Shown here piece after piece: positions 8,024 to 16,511 of a stretch of 64,000 bases of DNA. The stretch comes from Salarchaeum sp. JOR-1. GTDB taxonomy: Archaea; Halobacteriota; Halobacteria; Halobacteriales; Halobacteriaceae. Under the pieces are notes generated by a model, which saw only the letters and a program-made list of their open reading frames with translations, had not been told where the DNA came from and ran no database searches. Both the position numbers and the translations under genes were made by a program. Position 1 is the stretch's first letter. The number at the start of each line of letters is the position of its first letter. The stretch is taken from NCBI RefSeq assembly GCF_007833275.1, contig NZ_CP042241.1:124001-188000 (forward strand), in the 5' to 3' direction.

Positions 8024-8317
8024 ATGCCCTCCACTAGCATTCCGGACTCACTCGTCGGACGCCTCCGATGGGCGCTCGGCGAAAGCCTCGTCGTCGCTGG
8101 AATATTCGCGTTCTGGATACTGCTCGCCGCCGCGCTCAACACAGCCCTGGGTATCCTCACACGCGTACTCGCGGCCCTCAACGTTCACGCGATTTACGTG
8201 GTTGACGATCTCGCGGTTCTATGGCCGACCGTCGTCCCGCTCGCATTCGTCACAGCTGTGCTCTACGCGGTCGTTCGCGCCGGAACGCTCCTCATCGACC
8301 AGTATCGGAACGAGTGA
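8024..8317 (+). CDS. small membrane protein, unknown function
   Basis: A 97-residue protein with two clear membrane segments (about 20-48 and 65-88), separated by a loop with HAIYVVDDLA, and a polar C-terminus (DQYRNE). I do not recognise the family. Its own promoter (TTTTTAT at 7994-8000) and standard codon use suggest a real gene. 3-Hydroxyacyl-CoA dehydrogenase follows after 48 bases with a separate TATA-like CTTTAG. Confidence 0.7.
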   Translation: MPSTSIPDSLVGRLRWALGESLVVAGIFAFWILLAAALNTALGILTRVLAALNVHAIYVVDDLAVLWPTVVPLAFVTAVLYAVVRAGTLLIDQYRNE

Positions 8318-8365
8318 GCGGACGACTCCGCTACCTTTAGGCACGACTCGCGTCGAGAACGCGGT

Positions 8366-9229
8366 ATGCGTGGATTCGACGAGATAGAGACCGTGGGCGT
8401 GGTCGGCGCGGGAACGATGGGGAGCGGCATCGCACAAGTCGCGGCGACCCACGGCTACGACGTGGTGATGCGGGACGTCGAGGAGGAGTTCGTGGAGTCC
8501 GGGTTCGACACCATCCGGGACAGCCTCGCGCGGTTCGTGAAGAAGGAGAAACTCACCGAGGACGAGAGCGACGATATCGTGGAGCGGATCACGGGAACAA
8601 CGGCGCTCTCTGACCTCGCGGACGCCGACCTCGTCGTGGAGGCCGCGGTGGAGAACATGGACGTCAAGCAGGACATCTTCGCCGACCTCGACGCGACCGT
8701 GGACGAGGACGTGGTGCTCGCGACGAACACCAGCACGCTCTCCATCACCACCATCGCGTCCGCGACCGACCGCCCGAGCCAGGTTGTCGGCCTGCACTTC
8801 ATGAACCCCGTGCCAGTGATGAAAGGCGTCGAAGTCGTCGCGGGCGAGAAGACCGACGACGACGTGACCGCGCTGGCGCACGAGTTCGCGGAGTCCCTGG
8901 AGAAGGAGACCTGGGAGTCCGACGACAAACCCGGGTTCGTCTCGAACCGAATCCTGATGCCGTGGATAAACGAGGGCGTCCGCGCGCTCGACGAGGGCGT
9001 CGCGACGAAGGAGGACATCGACACGGGCATGAAACTCGGCACGAACGTCCCGATGGGCCCGCTCGAACTCGCCGACCACATCGGCCTCGACGTCTGCCTC
9101 GACGCCACCCAGACGCTCCACGAGGAGCTCGGCGACCGCTACAAGCCCGCCTACCTCCTCAAGCGGAAGGTCGACGCGGGCGACCTCGGGAAGAAGACCG
9201 GGAAGGGCTTCTACGAGTACGACGACTGA
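8366..9229 (+). CDS. hbd: 3-hydroxyacyl-CoA dehydrogenase
   Basis: A 287-residue NAD-dependent dehydrogenase oxidising 3-hydroxyacyl-CoA in beta-oxidation. The NAD-binding motif is GAGTMGSGIA (14-23); the catalytic histidine is in GLHFMNP (H144), and NTSTLSI (about 121-127) is conserved. The C-terminal helical domain carries GPLELADHIGLD and ends with the family signature GKKTGKGFYEY. It is a stand-alone enzyme without a hydratase domain. TATA-like CTTTAGG at about 8335 fits a leaderless mRNA. Confidence 0.94.
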   Translation: MRGFDEIETVGVVGAGTMGSGIAQVAATHGYDVVMRDVEEEFVESGFDTIRDSLARFVKKEKLTEDESDDIVERITGTTALSDLADADLVVEAAVENMDVKQDIFADLDATVDEDVVLATNTSTLSITTIASATDRPSQVVGLHFMNPVPVMKGVEVVAGEKTDDDVTALAHEFAESLEKETWESDDKPGFVSNRILMPWINEGVRALDEGVATKEDIDTGMKLGTNVPMGPLELADHIGLDVCLDATQTLHEELGDRYKPAYLLKRKVDAGDLGKKTGKGFYEYDD

Positions 9230-9334
9230 CCACCGACGGTGTCGGCGGCGGCCCCTACCGAACCGGGCTGACTGCGGTGCTCGCGCGAGGCCGCGTTGCC
9301 AACTGTTTTGGTACGTCCGCTACGAGAGGAGCGT

Positions 9335-9520
9335 ATGGACTACGACTTCCCGCGCGCTGTCGGACCGCTCGTCCTGATAGTCGCCGCCGCGACGGTCGCG
9401 CTCACGAGCGTGATGACCGCTTCGACGGTCTTCATGATGGTACTGCCCTCGATGGTCGTCTTCTCGGTCGTCGCGTTCTACCTCGGGATGAAGCACGGCG
9501 AGTTCCGCGCCGGCAACTAG
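9335..9520 (+). CDS. small two-helix membrane protein (DUF7333-like)
   Basis: A 61-residue protein with two hydrophobic helices (about 8-29 and 31-51), a methionine-rich connection and a short charged tail GMKHGEFRAGN. It looks like the haloarchaeal DUF7333 group; I recall that similarity and could not test it. The ATG at 9335 is preceded by TTTTGG near 9305. No function is known. Confidence 0.7.
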   Translation: MDYDFPRAVGPLVLIVAAATVALTSVMTASTVFMMVLPSMVVFSVVAFYLGMKHGEFRAGN

Positions 9521-9577
9521 GCACCTGCGGGCGAACCGAATCCGCGACGCGGCGGCCGTCGCGTGCTCGTTCGCGCC

Positions 9578-10618
9578 TCAGTACGTGTAGGGACTGTCCG
9601 CGATGTCGTCCCGCAGCCGGTCGAGGTCGTCGCGGCGAACGCCGTCGCTGAACCGCTGGATGAGCGAGAACACTTCCGTTTTCGACACCTTCGCGTCGCC
9701 CGTCCGGAGCACGTCCCTGGGCCGCTGGCGGAGTTCACGCATCGTGCCGACGGCGAGGAGGTACGGGATGGCCCACGCGGCGAGCGTGTTCCCGTACGTG
9801 AGCGGTAGGTGTTCGAGGTAGGTCTGCGCGCCGTCCGCGTACTCGTCTGCGTGCCCGACGAGGCGTTCGATGACGGCCGCGACCTCGGCCTCGTTCGCCG
9901 GGTCGTTCACGGCGTCCTGGTCGATTCCCGCTTCGGCGAGCCACTCCGCGGGGAGGTAGACGTTGTCCTCGCTCTCGTAGTCGTCCCGGACGTCCTTCGC
10001 GACGTTCACGAGCTGGAGGAGGAGCGCGAAGTCCTCGGCGTTCTCGCGGAGCACTTGCTCGCGCTCGGGGGACGTGTGGCGGACGAGGAGGTTCGTCACG
10101 AGGTCGCCGACGGTGCCGGCGGCGTACCAGCAGTACTCTTCGAGTTCCTCGACGGAGCGGATGCGGAGGCCGCCGGTGTCGGCGTGGCGCGCGACGAACT
10201 CCGCCATCCCCTCGACGAGTTCGCGGACGGGCGGCAGCATCGCGTTGCGGTCCGCCGCGGGGAGGCTCTGGAACGCGGCGACCGCGCGGTCGGCGTTCGC
10301 GACCACGTCCCAGTCCGCGTTCCGATCCGCGGGCACCCAGGGTTCGACCGCGTCAGCGAAGTCCGCGACGGTCGTGTCGCTCGCGGGGTCGAGCGTGTCG
10401 GCGTACGTCCGGAGGACGGCGGCCTTCTCGTCCGCGGGGATGTGGCCCGCGTCTTCGACGGTGTCCGCGACCCGACACAGGAGGTACCCGACGCAGATTC
10501 GGGACGCCATCGGCTCCTCCAGTACGTCGACAGTGATGGCGAAGGTTCTCGAAACCCCCTCGACTGCGTCGAAACACCACGCCACGTCGGCGGTTCGGCT
10601 GCTCGCACGCTCGCGCAT
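9578..10618 (-). CDS. squalene/phytoene synthase family prenyltransferase
   Basis: A 346-residue head-to-head prenyl transferase. The first aspartate-rich motif is DTVED (52-56) after CVGYLLCRVA, and the second is in NVAKDVRDD (about 205). It joins two farnesyl diphosphates to squalene or two geranylgeranyl diphosphates to phytoene, feeding membrane squalenes or bacterioruberin/retinal. The CVGYLLCRVADTVED form suggests squalene synthase to me, but no carotenoid or hopanoid gene is next to it. The start at 10618 was chosen by family length. Confidence 0.85.
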   Translation of the reverse strand: MRERASSRTADVAWCFDAVEGVSRTFAITVDVLEEPMASRICVGYLLCRVADTVEDAGHIPADEKAAVLRTYADTLDPASDTTVADFADAVEPWVPADRNADWDVVANADRAVAAFQSLPAADRNAMLPPVRELVEGMAEFVARHADTGGLRIRSVEELEEYCWYAAGTVGDLVTNLLVRHTSPEREQVLRENAEDFALLLQLVNVAKDVRDDYESEDNVYLPAEWLAEAGIDQDAVNDPANEAEVAAVIERLVGHADEYADGAQTYLEHLPLTYGNTLAAWAIPYLLAVGTMRELRQRPRDVLRTGDAKVSKTEVFSLIQRFSDGVRRDDLDRLRDDIADSPYTY

Positions 10619-10707
10619 TGCCCCCACAAACGGGCCGCAGAACTGAAAAGCCACCGGGCGAGAGTCGCGAACGGAACCCCTAAGGATTGACACTCAAAGA
10701 CTAGTGT

Positions 10708-11838
10708 ATGGATTTCAGCCCGAGCGCGGAACAACAGCAGATTCGGGAGATGGTAGCGGAGTTCGTGGACGAGGAAGTGAAACCGCGCGCGGCGGAGATC
10801 GACGAGACCGACGAGGTGCCGTGGGATCTCATCGAGCAGATGGGGGAACTGGGCCTGATGGGGATGCCGTTCCCCGAGGAGTACGACGGCGCGGGCCTCG
10901 ACTACCACTCGTACGCGCTCGCGCTCGAGGAAATCGCGCGCGGCAGCGGCGGCCTCGGCACCGTTGTCGCGGCGCACACGAGCCTCGCGGGGAACGTCGT
11001 CTACCACTACGGGGACGACGACCAGGTCGAAGCGTACCTGCCGGCGATGAACCGCGGGGAGGACATCGGCGCGTTCGCGCTCTCCGAACCCGGCGCGGGG
11101 AGCGACGTGCCCGCGATGCAGACCACGGCGGAGAAGGAGGGCGGCGAGTACGTGGTGAACGGCGGGAAGCTCTGGATCTCGAACGGGTCGGTCGCGGACA
11201 CCGTGACGCTGTTCGCGAAGACTGGCGACGAGGAGATTTCGACGTTCGTCGTCCGGCCCGAGGAGGACGACGGCTTCATCGTCGAGGGCACGGAGGACAA
11301 ACTCGGCGATAAGGGCTGTCCGACCGCCGAGCTCCGGTTCGACGACATGCGCCTCCCCGAGAGCCGGCTGCTCGGCGAGGAGGGCGACGGCTTCCGGCAC
11401 GCGCTCGAAACCCTGAACGGCGGCCGCATCACCATCGCCGCGCGCTCCATCGGCATCGCGCGCGCCGCCCTCGAAGACTCGCTCGAATACGCCCAAGACC
11501 GCGAGCAGTTCGACCAGCCCATCAGCGAGTTCCAGGCCATCCAGCACAAACTCGCGGACATGGACACGAAAGTCGAGTCCGCGCGCATGTTGATGCACAA
11601 GGCCGCGGACAAGAAGATTCGGGGCGAGGACTACATCAAGGACGCCGCGCAGGCGAAACTCTACGCGAGCGAAATCAGTCGGGAAGTCGCGAACGAAGCC
11701 ATCCAGATTCACGGCGGCTACGGCTACACAAAGGACTTCGACGTGGAGCGCTACTACCGCGACGCCAAACTCAACGAAATCTACGAGGGGACGAGCGAAA
11801 TCCTCCGGAACACGATTGCGCGGCGGATGATGCAGTAG
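10708..11838 (+). CDS. acyl-CoA dehydrogenase
   Basis: A 376-residue FAD flavoenzyme oxidising acyl-CoA to trans-2-enoyl-CoA. FALSEPGAGSD (about 112-122) and KLWISNGSVAD mark the FAD and substrate site; the catalytic glutamate is E360 in YEGTSEI; QIHGGYGYTKD is the usual C-terminal motif. Substrate chain length cannot be told. The gene is divergent from the prenyltransferase. A second, diverged copy of its last 35 bases lies 65 bases downstream of its stop (see the relic at 11903). Confidence 0.94.
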   Translation: MDFSPSAEQQQIREMVAEFVDEEVKPRAAEIDETDEVPWDLIEQMGELGLMGMPFPEEYDGAGLDYHSYALALEEIARGSGGLGTVVAAHTSLAGNVVYHYGDDDQVEAYLPAMNRGEDIGAFALSEPGAGSDVPAMQTTAEKEGGEYVVNGGKLWISNGSVADTVTLFAKTGDEEISTFVVRPEEDDGFIVEGTEDKLGDKGCPTAELRFDDMRLPESRLLGEEGDGFRHALETLNGGRITIAARSIGIARAALEDSLEYAQDREQFDQPISEFQAIQHKLADMDTKVESARMLMHKAADKKIRGEDYIKDAAQAKLYASEISREVANEAIQIHGGYGYTKDFDVERYYRDAKLNEIYEGTSEILRNTIARRMMQ

Positions 11839-11902
11839 GCGGAGGGGGCGTTCCTGGAGGACATGAAAAGGGCGACGAGCGCCCCCGGCGCGAGGAGGGC
11901 TT

Positions 11903-11937
11903 TCCGGAACACGATTGCGCGACGGCTGCTGCAGTAG
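11903..11937 (+). pseudogene. relic of an acyl-CoA dehydrogenase 3' end
   Basis: These 35 bases match the last 35 bases of the intact gene (11804-11838) at 32 positions, stop codon included. They would encode a tail R-N-T-I-A-R-R-L-L-Q against R-N-T-I-A-R-R-M-M-Q. The similarity resumes further on: GGACATGAAAAGGGCGA (11859-11875) and GGACATTGAAAGGGGCGA (11967-11984). The unit therefore covers a gene end plus its downstream sequence. The region also has a 7-bp dyad, GGGGGCG with CGCCCCC. No other coding capacity is seen between 11839 and 12045. Confidence 0.7.
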
Positions 11938-12045
11938 ACGGCGCGACGCAGTGCTGTGCGGTGGGGGGACATTGAAAGGGGCGAGCGAAGCGAACGAGGG
12001 GCGTTCGACCAAAACACCCGTAATCGTTCGGGGAGTGGTCGGGGT

Positions 12046-12318
12046 ATGACCGACACCGCTGAGGGCAACGGCATCACCGCCCGGTACTACGAGACGGACG
12101 AGGAGCGCGTCCTCGAGTTCGAGAAGGACAGCCACACGGCGGCCATCGCCCAGAACATCGAGGGGTACGCGATGCTAAAAGTCCGCCCGACCGCGGACGG
12201 CGACGAGCTCGAACGCTACTACGGCTTCGACATGGCGCTCGACCACGCCGCCGAACTCCTCCACGCCGACCCTGCCGACCTCCCCGTCCCCGAGCGCGCG
12301 GACGACATGGGGATGTGA
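12046..12318 (+). CDS. conserved haloarchaeal protein (DUF7111-like)
   Basis: A 90-residue soluble acidic protein with no membrane segment. Phrases such as ITARYYETDEERVLEFE, AQNIEGYAMLKVRPT and RYYGFDMALDHAAELL match, as I recall, a haloarchaeal family named DUF7111; no function is known. The ATG at 12046 was chosen over an upstream in-frame ATG because the extra 30 residues are unlike the rest. A structured element follows directly. Confidence 0.75.
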   Translation: MTDTAEGNGITARYYETDEERVLEFEKDSHTAAIAQNIEGYAMLKVRPTADGDELERYYGFDMALDHAAELLHADPADLPVPERADDMGM

Positions 12319-12324
12319 ACGCAC

Positions 12325-12411
12325 TTTTTTCGCTTCGGGTCGCGCGAAGTGCGACCGCTCAGCCAAAAAATCTGCACGAAAAAACACCGCGAGCGCCGCC
12401 GGCGCTCGCGG
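12325..12411 (-). repeat. structured intergenic element, copy B (reverse orientation)
   Basis: Read on the minus strand it has the plan of copy A: a perfect 11-bp hairpin (CCGCGAGCGCC 12387-12397 with GGCGCTCGCGG 12401-12411, loop GCC), TG, T6, the 8-base spacer CGTGCAGA, T6, then a GGTCGC/GCGACC hairpin (12338-12356) and an A6 run. On the plus strand the core is AAAAAATCTGCACGAAAAAA (12365-12384). It lies between two plus-strand genes with its T tracts on the minus strand, so it cannot be a simple terminator of the upstream gene. Confidence 0.75.
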
Positions 12412-12539
12412 TTCAAGTCAGTTCCGCACTACCAGCCCCCGGATTCGTGGCCCGCCACCGCGAACCCGAGTTTCGTCAATCGTCGATTTCCATCGCCGGT
12501 TTCGCGCTGTTTTTACGGTGAGTTCTCGTAGGTTCGAGT

Positions 12540-13706
12540 ATGACAGACCCCCGGGTCGCGGGTGTGGGACTCACTCACTTCGGGTCGCATCCCGCGCGGA
12601 CGAGTCGTGACCTCTTCGCGGAGGCCGGGTTGGCGGCGCTGGACGACGCCGGCGTCGACCCCGCGGACGTGGAGGGCGTGTTCTACGGGAACTTCATGGG
12701 CGAAATCGCCGAACACCAGGGCCACCAGGGGCCGCTGATGGCGGAGGCCATCGGCGTGGACGCGCCGGCGACGCGCTACGAGTCCGCGTGCGCGTCCAGC
12801 GGCGCGGCGCTCCGGCAGGCCGTGCAGAACGTCCGGAACGGTGAGGCGGACGTGCTCGTCGTCGGCGGCGCGGAGCGCATGACGAACCTCGACACCGCGG
12901 AGACGACGGAGGCGCTCGCCATCGCGGCGGACGACCTCTACGAGGTGCGCGCGGGCCTGACGTTCCCGGGCGCGTACGCGCTGATGGCGGCCGCGTACTT
13001 CGACGAGCACGGCGGAAGCCGCGAAGACCTCGCGGAAATCGCGGTGAAGAACCACGCGAACGCCGTCGGGAACGAACACGCGCAGTTCCAGCGCGAAATC
13101 ACGGTCGAGGACGCGCTGGACGCGCCGATGGTCGCGAACCCGCTCGGCCTGTACGACGCCTGTCCCATCACGGACGGCGCGAGCGCCGCGGTGCTCGTGA
13201 GCGAGTCCTACGCGGCGGAACACGACCTCGACGCGGGCGTCGCCGTCACCGGGACGGGCCAGGGCGGCGACAAGATGGCGCTCCACGACCGCGAGGCGCT
13301 CGCGCGCACGCCGGCCGCGAGCGACGCCGCGGACGAGGCGTTCGCGGACGCCGGCATCAGCACCGGCGACGTGGACGTGGCGGAGGTCCACGACTGCTTC
13401 ACCATCGCCGAGGTTCTCGCGCTCGAAGGCATGGGTTTCTTCGACGAGGGCGAAGGGATTTCGGCGGCCGCGGACGGCGTCACCACGCGCGACGGCGACC
13501 TTCCGGTGAATCTCTCCGGCGGCCTGAAGGCGAAGGGCCATCCGGTCGGCGCGACGGGCGTCAGCCAGCTCGCGGAGCTCACCAGCATTCTCCGCGGCGA
13601 CCACCACAACAGCGAGCACGTCTCCGACGCCCGCGTGGGCGTCGCGCACAACGCCGGCGGCACGGTCGCGTCGGCGACTGTTCACGTGTTGGAGGTCCAA
13701 GAATGA
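12540..13706 (+). CDS. thiolase family protein (acetyl-CoA C-acetyltransferase type)
   Basis: A 388-residue thiolase of the archaeal/SCP2-like group. The nucleophilic cysteine is C84 in ESACASSGAA; EVHDCFTIAE (about 281-290) and GGLKAKGHPVGATG (about 325-338) carry the other active-site residues. The gene overlaps the DUF35 gene by ATGA. In archaea such pairs form a complex in which the DUF35 protein holds thiolase and HMG-CoA synthase together for mevalonate synthesis; whether this one serves isoprenoid synthesis or acyl-CoA breakdown is not decided by the sequence. Confidence 0.9.
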   Translation: MTDPRVAGVGLTHFGSHPARTSRDLFAEAGLAALDDAGVDPADVEGVFYGNFMGEIAEHQGHQGPLMAEAIGVDAPATRYESACASSGAALRQAVQNVRNGEADVLVVGGAERMTNLDTAETTEALAIAADDLYEVRAGLTFPGAYALMAAAYFDEHGGSREDLAEIAVKNHANAVGNEHAQFQREITVEDALDAPMVANPLGLYDACPITDGASAAVLVSESYAAEHDLDAGVAVTGTGQGGDKMALHDREALARTPAASDAADEAFADAGISTGDVDVAEVHDCFTIAEVLALEGMGFFDEGEGISAAADGVTTRDGDLPVNLSGGLKAKGHPVGATGVSQLAELTSILRGDHHNSEHVSDARVGVAHNAGGTVASATVHVLEVQE

Positions 13707-14065
13707 ACGACGGACACGACGAGTTCCTCGACGCGGTAGAATCGGGCGACGGCTACTACCTCGAATGCGAGAACGGCCACGGGAGCCTGCCGCCGCGCAT
13801 GGTCTGTCCGCACTGCGGCGACCGCGACCTCACTGAGACCGCGCTCCCCGAGACGGGGACCATTGATTCCTACACGGTGGTGCACGTGCCGACGCCGGCG
13901 TTCGCGGACGAAGCGCCGTACGTGACGGCGGTCGCGGACTTCGGGCCGGTGCGGCTGACCGGGCGCGTGCTCGCGGACGCGGACGCGGTGGAGATCGGTG
14001 ACGAGGTGTCGGCGTCGGTCGGCGGCGCGGACGAGTCGCGCTCAGTCGTCTTCGAGCCGCGGTAG
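13703..14065 (+). CDS. Zn-ribbon and OB-fold protein (DUF35), thiolase partner
   Basis: A 120-residue protein with an N-terminal rubredoxin-like zinc site (YYLECENG with C22, and MVCPHCGD with C35 and C38) and a C-terminal OB fold holding the ETGTIDSYTVVHVPTP segment typical of the family. Such proteins bind acyl-CoA and act as a scaffold for a thiolase. It starts inside the thiolase stop (ATGA). Its last 24 bases overlap the convergent hydrolase gene. Confidence 0.9.
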   Translation: MNDGHDEFLDAVESGDGYYLECENGHGSLPPRMVCPHCGDRDLTETALPETGTIDSYTVVHVPTPAFADEAPYVTAVADFGPVRLTGRVLADADAVEIGDEVSASVGGADESRSVVFEPR

Positions 14066-14977
14066 TTCGCGCGCGAGCGCGGACAGGAACACGTCGGGGT
14101 GTTCCGCGTGCGGCGTGAGTCGCGCCTCGTTCACGACGACGAGGCGCGTGTCGCCTTCTTCTGCGAGCCGCCGCCCTTCGGTGAGCGTGGTGAGTTCTGC
14201 TTCGCGCCCCCAGACGAGCGTGACGGGGGCGTCGAGGTCGGCGAGCTGGCTTCCCAGGTCGACGACGGGGTCGAGGTAGCCGCCGACGAACGACGCGGGC
14301 GCGAACCGCGCGTTCTCTTGATGGCTCGTCCGCCACTGGTAGTCCACGGTCTCCGAGTCGACGTTCTGCGGGTGGTAGTAGGCGTCGCGCTGGTCGAAGT
14401 ACTCGAGGCTGGGCTTGGAGACGAGGAGGTTGAACAGGCCGGTGCCGACGACGGGCGCGCGGAGGAGCGCGCGCAGCCACGGCCGCTCGACGGTGGTGTC
14501 GGCGGCCGGGCAGACGAGTACGAGCCGTGAGAAGTCTGCGTCGGCGGCGGCGATGGCCGCGTGCGCGCCCGAGAGTGAGGACGCGAGACAGACCGCGTTC
14601 TCGGTTCGGTCGCGAGCGAAGTCGCGAACGAACGACTCGTAGAGGTCGGTCGTGTACGCGACCGCGGGCCGGTCGCTTTGACCGAACCCGGGGAGGTCGG
14701 GCGCGAGCACGTGGTACTCCTCCGCGAGTCGGTTCGCAATGCCGCGGAACTCGTGGGTGCTCGCGGCCGCGTGAATCCCGTGCAGGAGGAGGACGTCGGG
14801 GTCGCTCGGGTCGCCGCGCTCGGTGTACGCCACGTCGAACCCGCGCCAGCGATAGGTGTGTCGGTCGCCGTCCAGTCCGGGGGAGAGGTCGCCGGCGCGC
14901 GCGGTGAGCAATCGATTCACGGCCGCCGTGCCGGCGAGACCGCCGGCTGCGCCGGCGAGGAGTCTGCGGAGACGCAT
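14042..14977 (-). CDS. alpha/beta hydrolase
   Basis: A 311-residue alpha/beta-hydrolase. The oxyanion strand LLLHGIHAA is at 63-71 and APDLPGFGQSDRP near 92-104; the nucleophile elbow is LASSLSGAHA with S134, a variant of GxSxG. The N-terminus (MRLRRLLAGAAGGLAGTAAV) is a hydrophobic signal or anchor, so the enzyme may face the outside. The last histidine is probably in LTPHAEHP. Substrate unknown. Confidence 0.85.
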   Translation of the reverse strand: MRLRRLLAGAAGGLAGTAAVNRLLTARAGDLSPGLDGDRHTYRWRGFDVAYTERGDPSDPDVLLLHGIHAAASTHEFRGIANRLAEEYHVLAPDLPGFGQSDRPAVAYTTDLYESFVRDFARDRTENAVCLASSLSGAHAAIAAADADFSRLVLVCPAADTTVERPWLRALLRAPVVGTGLFNLLVSKPSLEYFDQRDAYYHPQNVDSETVDYQWRTSHQENARFAPASFVGGYLDPVVDLGSQLADLDAPVTLVWGREAELTTLTEGRRLAEEGDTRLVVVNEARLTPHAEHPDVFLSALARELPRLEDD

Positions 14978-15002
14978 ACGAGAAGTGGGGGTCGCGAGTC
15001 GC

Positions 15003-15971
15003 TTAGTCGTTGTGTCGGACGGCGTCGCGGAACGGTTCGAGCACGTCGTCCGCCACGGAGTACGGGTCGGTTTCCCGTCGGACGACGCGCTCGACGAGGT
15101 CGTCCATGCCGCCCCGTCGTTCCACTTCCTCCTCGACGAGCGCGCCCGCGTCGTTCCGCAGGAGTGTGCGGATCTCCTCGGCGGTGCGCTTTCGCTCCAG
15201 CTCGTCGCGCTTCCCGGTCTCGTCCAGCCAGTCCGCGTGCGCGTCGAACACAGAGAGGAGTTCGTCGACGCCCTCGCCCGTGTTCGCCACGGTCTCCACG
15301 ATGTCGGCCTCCCAGTCGTCCTCGTCGCGGTCGCGCATCTCCAGCATCCCCCGGAGCTCCTGTACTGTTTTGTCGCTCCCGGCGAGGTCGGCCTTGTTCA
15401 CGACGAACACGTCCCCGATTTCGAGGATGCCGGCCTTGAGCATCTGCACGTCGTCGCCGCTGCTCGGCGGGACGAGCACCGCGACCGTGTCCGCGGTCTT
15501 CACGATATCCACTTCGTTCTGCCCGGCGCCGACGGTCTCGATGAGTATTTTGTCCTTCCCGAACGCGTCGAGCGCCTTCACCGCGTCGCTCGTGGCGGTG
15601 GAGAGGCCGCCGAGGGTGCCGCGCGCGCTCATCGACCGGAAGAACACGTCCATGTCGCCGACGTTCGACCCCATCCGGATGCGGTCGCCGAGCACCGCAC
15701 CGCCCGAGAAGGGACTGGACGGGTCGACGGCGATGATGCCGACCGTCAGGCCGCGCTCGCGGTACTCGGCCGCGAGTTTGTCGACGAGCGTGGACTTCCC
15801 GGCGCCGGGGCTGCCGGTGATGCCGACGACGTCCGCGTGGCCGGTGTGGTCGTGGAGCGCGGCGACGATGTCGCGGTAGCCCTCGCTGCGGTTCTCTATC
15901 TTGGTGATGGCGCGCGCGAGCGCTCGGTGCTGTCCGTCGAGGAGGTCCGCGACCAGTTCTGGAGGTGCCAT
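15003..15971 (-). CDS. meaB: methylmalonyl-CoA mutase-associated GTPase MeaB
   Basis: A 322-residue G3E-type GTPase that guards methylmalonyl-CoA mutase and helps load or protect its adenosylcobalamin. The P-loop is GSPGAGKS (53-60), followed by VGIIAVDPSSPFSGGA; the guanine motif NKAD is near residue 190. The C-terminal arm has KRTAEEIRTLL. It directly abuts the small mutase subunit gene (TAG then ATG, no spacer), so the two form one operon. Confidence 0.95.
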   Translation of the reverse strand: MAPPELVADLLDGQHRALARAITKIENRSEGYRDIVAALHDHTGHADVVGITGSPGAGKSTLVDKLAAEYRERGLTVGIIAVDPSSPFSGGAVLGDRIRMGSNVGDMDVFFRSMSARGTLGGLSTATSDAVKALDAFGKDKILIETVGAGQNEVDIVKTADTVAVLVPPSSGDDVQMLKAGILEIGDVFVVNKADLAGSDKTVQELRGMLEMRDRDEDDWEADIVETVANTGEGVDELLSVFDAHADWLDETGKRDELERKRTAEEIRTLLRNDAGALVEEEVERRGGMDDLVERVVRRETDPYSVADDVLEPFRDAVRHND

Positions 15972-16385
15972 CTAGCGTTCGGGCGCGTGTTCGCGGATGA
16001 ACTGGATAGTCTCTTCCATCGGCGTGCCGGGGCCGAAGATGGCGTCGACGCCGGCGTCTTCGAGTTCGTCGCGGTCTTCGTCGGGGATGATGCCGCCGAC
16101 GAGCACGAGCGTGTCGTCGAACGCGCCGTACTCCTCTAAGCCCTCGATGACTTTCGGGACGAGCGTGTTGTGTGCGCCGGAGAGGATGCTGATGCCGACG
16201 ACGTCAACGTCCTCCTGTACGGCGGCCTGTACGATGTCCTCGGGCGCCTGGTGGAGGCCGGAGTAGATGACCTCGAACCCGGCGTCGCGGAAGGCGCGCG
16301 CGATGACGTGCGCGCCGCGGTCGTGACCGTCGAGACCGACCTTCGCGACGAGGCAGCGGATCTTGCGTTCCGAACTCTCACTCAT
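15972..16385 (-). CDS. mcmA2: methylmalonyl-CoA mutase, small (cobalamin-binding) subunit
   Basis: A 137-residue B12-binding domain. KVGLDGHDRGA (15-25) holds the cobalt-ligating histidine H21, and ISILSGAH and GGIIPDED are the other family motifs. It supplies the cobalamin domain for the separate large subunit at 29.1-30.8 kb. I start at 16385 (MSESSERKIR) rather than ten codons upstream. An AT-rich stretch (around 16425-16440) upstream probably holds promoters for this operon and the divergent DUF420 gene. Confidence 0.95.
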   Translation of the reverse strand: MSESSERKIRCLVAKVGLDGHDRGAHVIARAFRDAGFEVIYSGLHQAPEDIVQAAVQEDVDVVGISILSGAHNTLVPKVIEGLEEYGAFDDTLVLVGGIIPDEDRDELEDAGVDAIFGPGTPMEETIQFIREHAPER

Positions 16386-16511
16386 ACGCGGAGAATCACC
16401 GGTAGCGGGTTTCACTCTAACGGAACCTATTATATCCTAATTGTACTTAGGCAACCATAGTTGTGGTCGGGAAAGCGAAACACCGTAGGCGCCGCCGGAC
16501 GAATTCGGGGT

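Noticed and set aside
11804-11937. Attachment-site pair (attL/attR) formed by the repeated acyl-CoA dehydrogenase end
   Set aside because: Only 64 bases lie between the two copies and there is no integrase, tRNA or cargo; the similarity continues into the downstream region, which fits an allele or duplication scar better.
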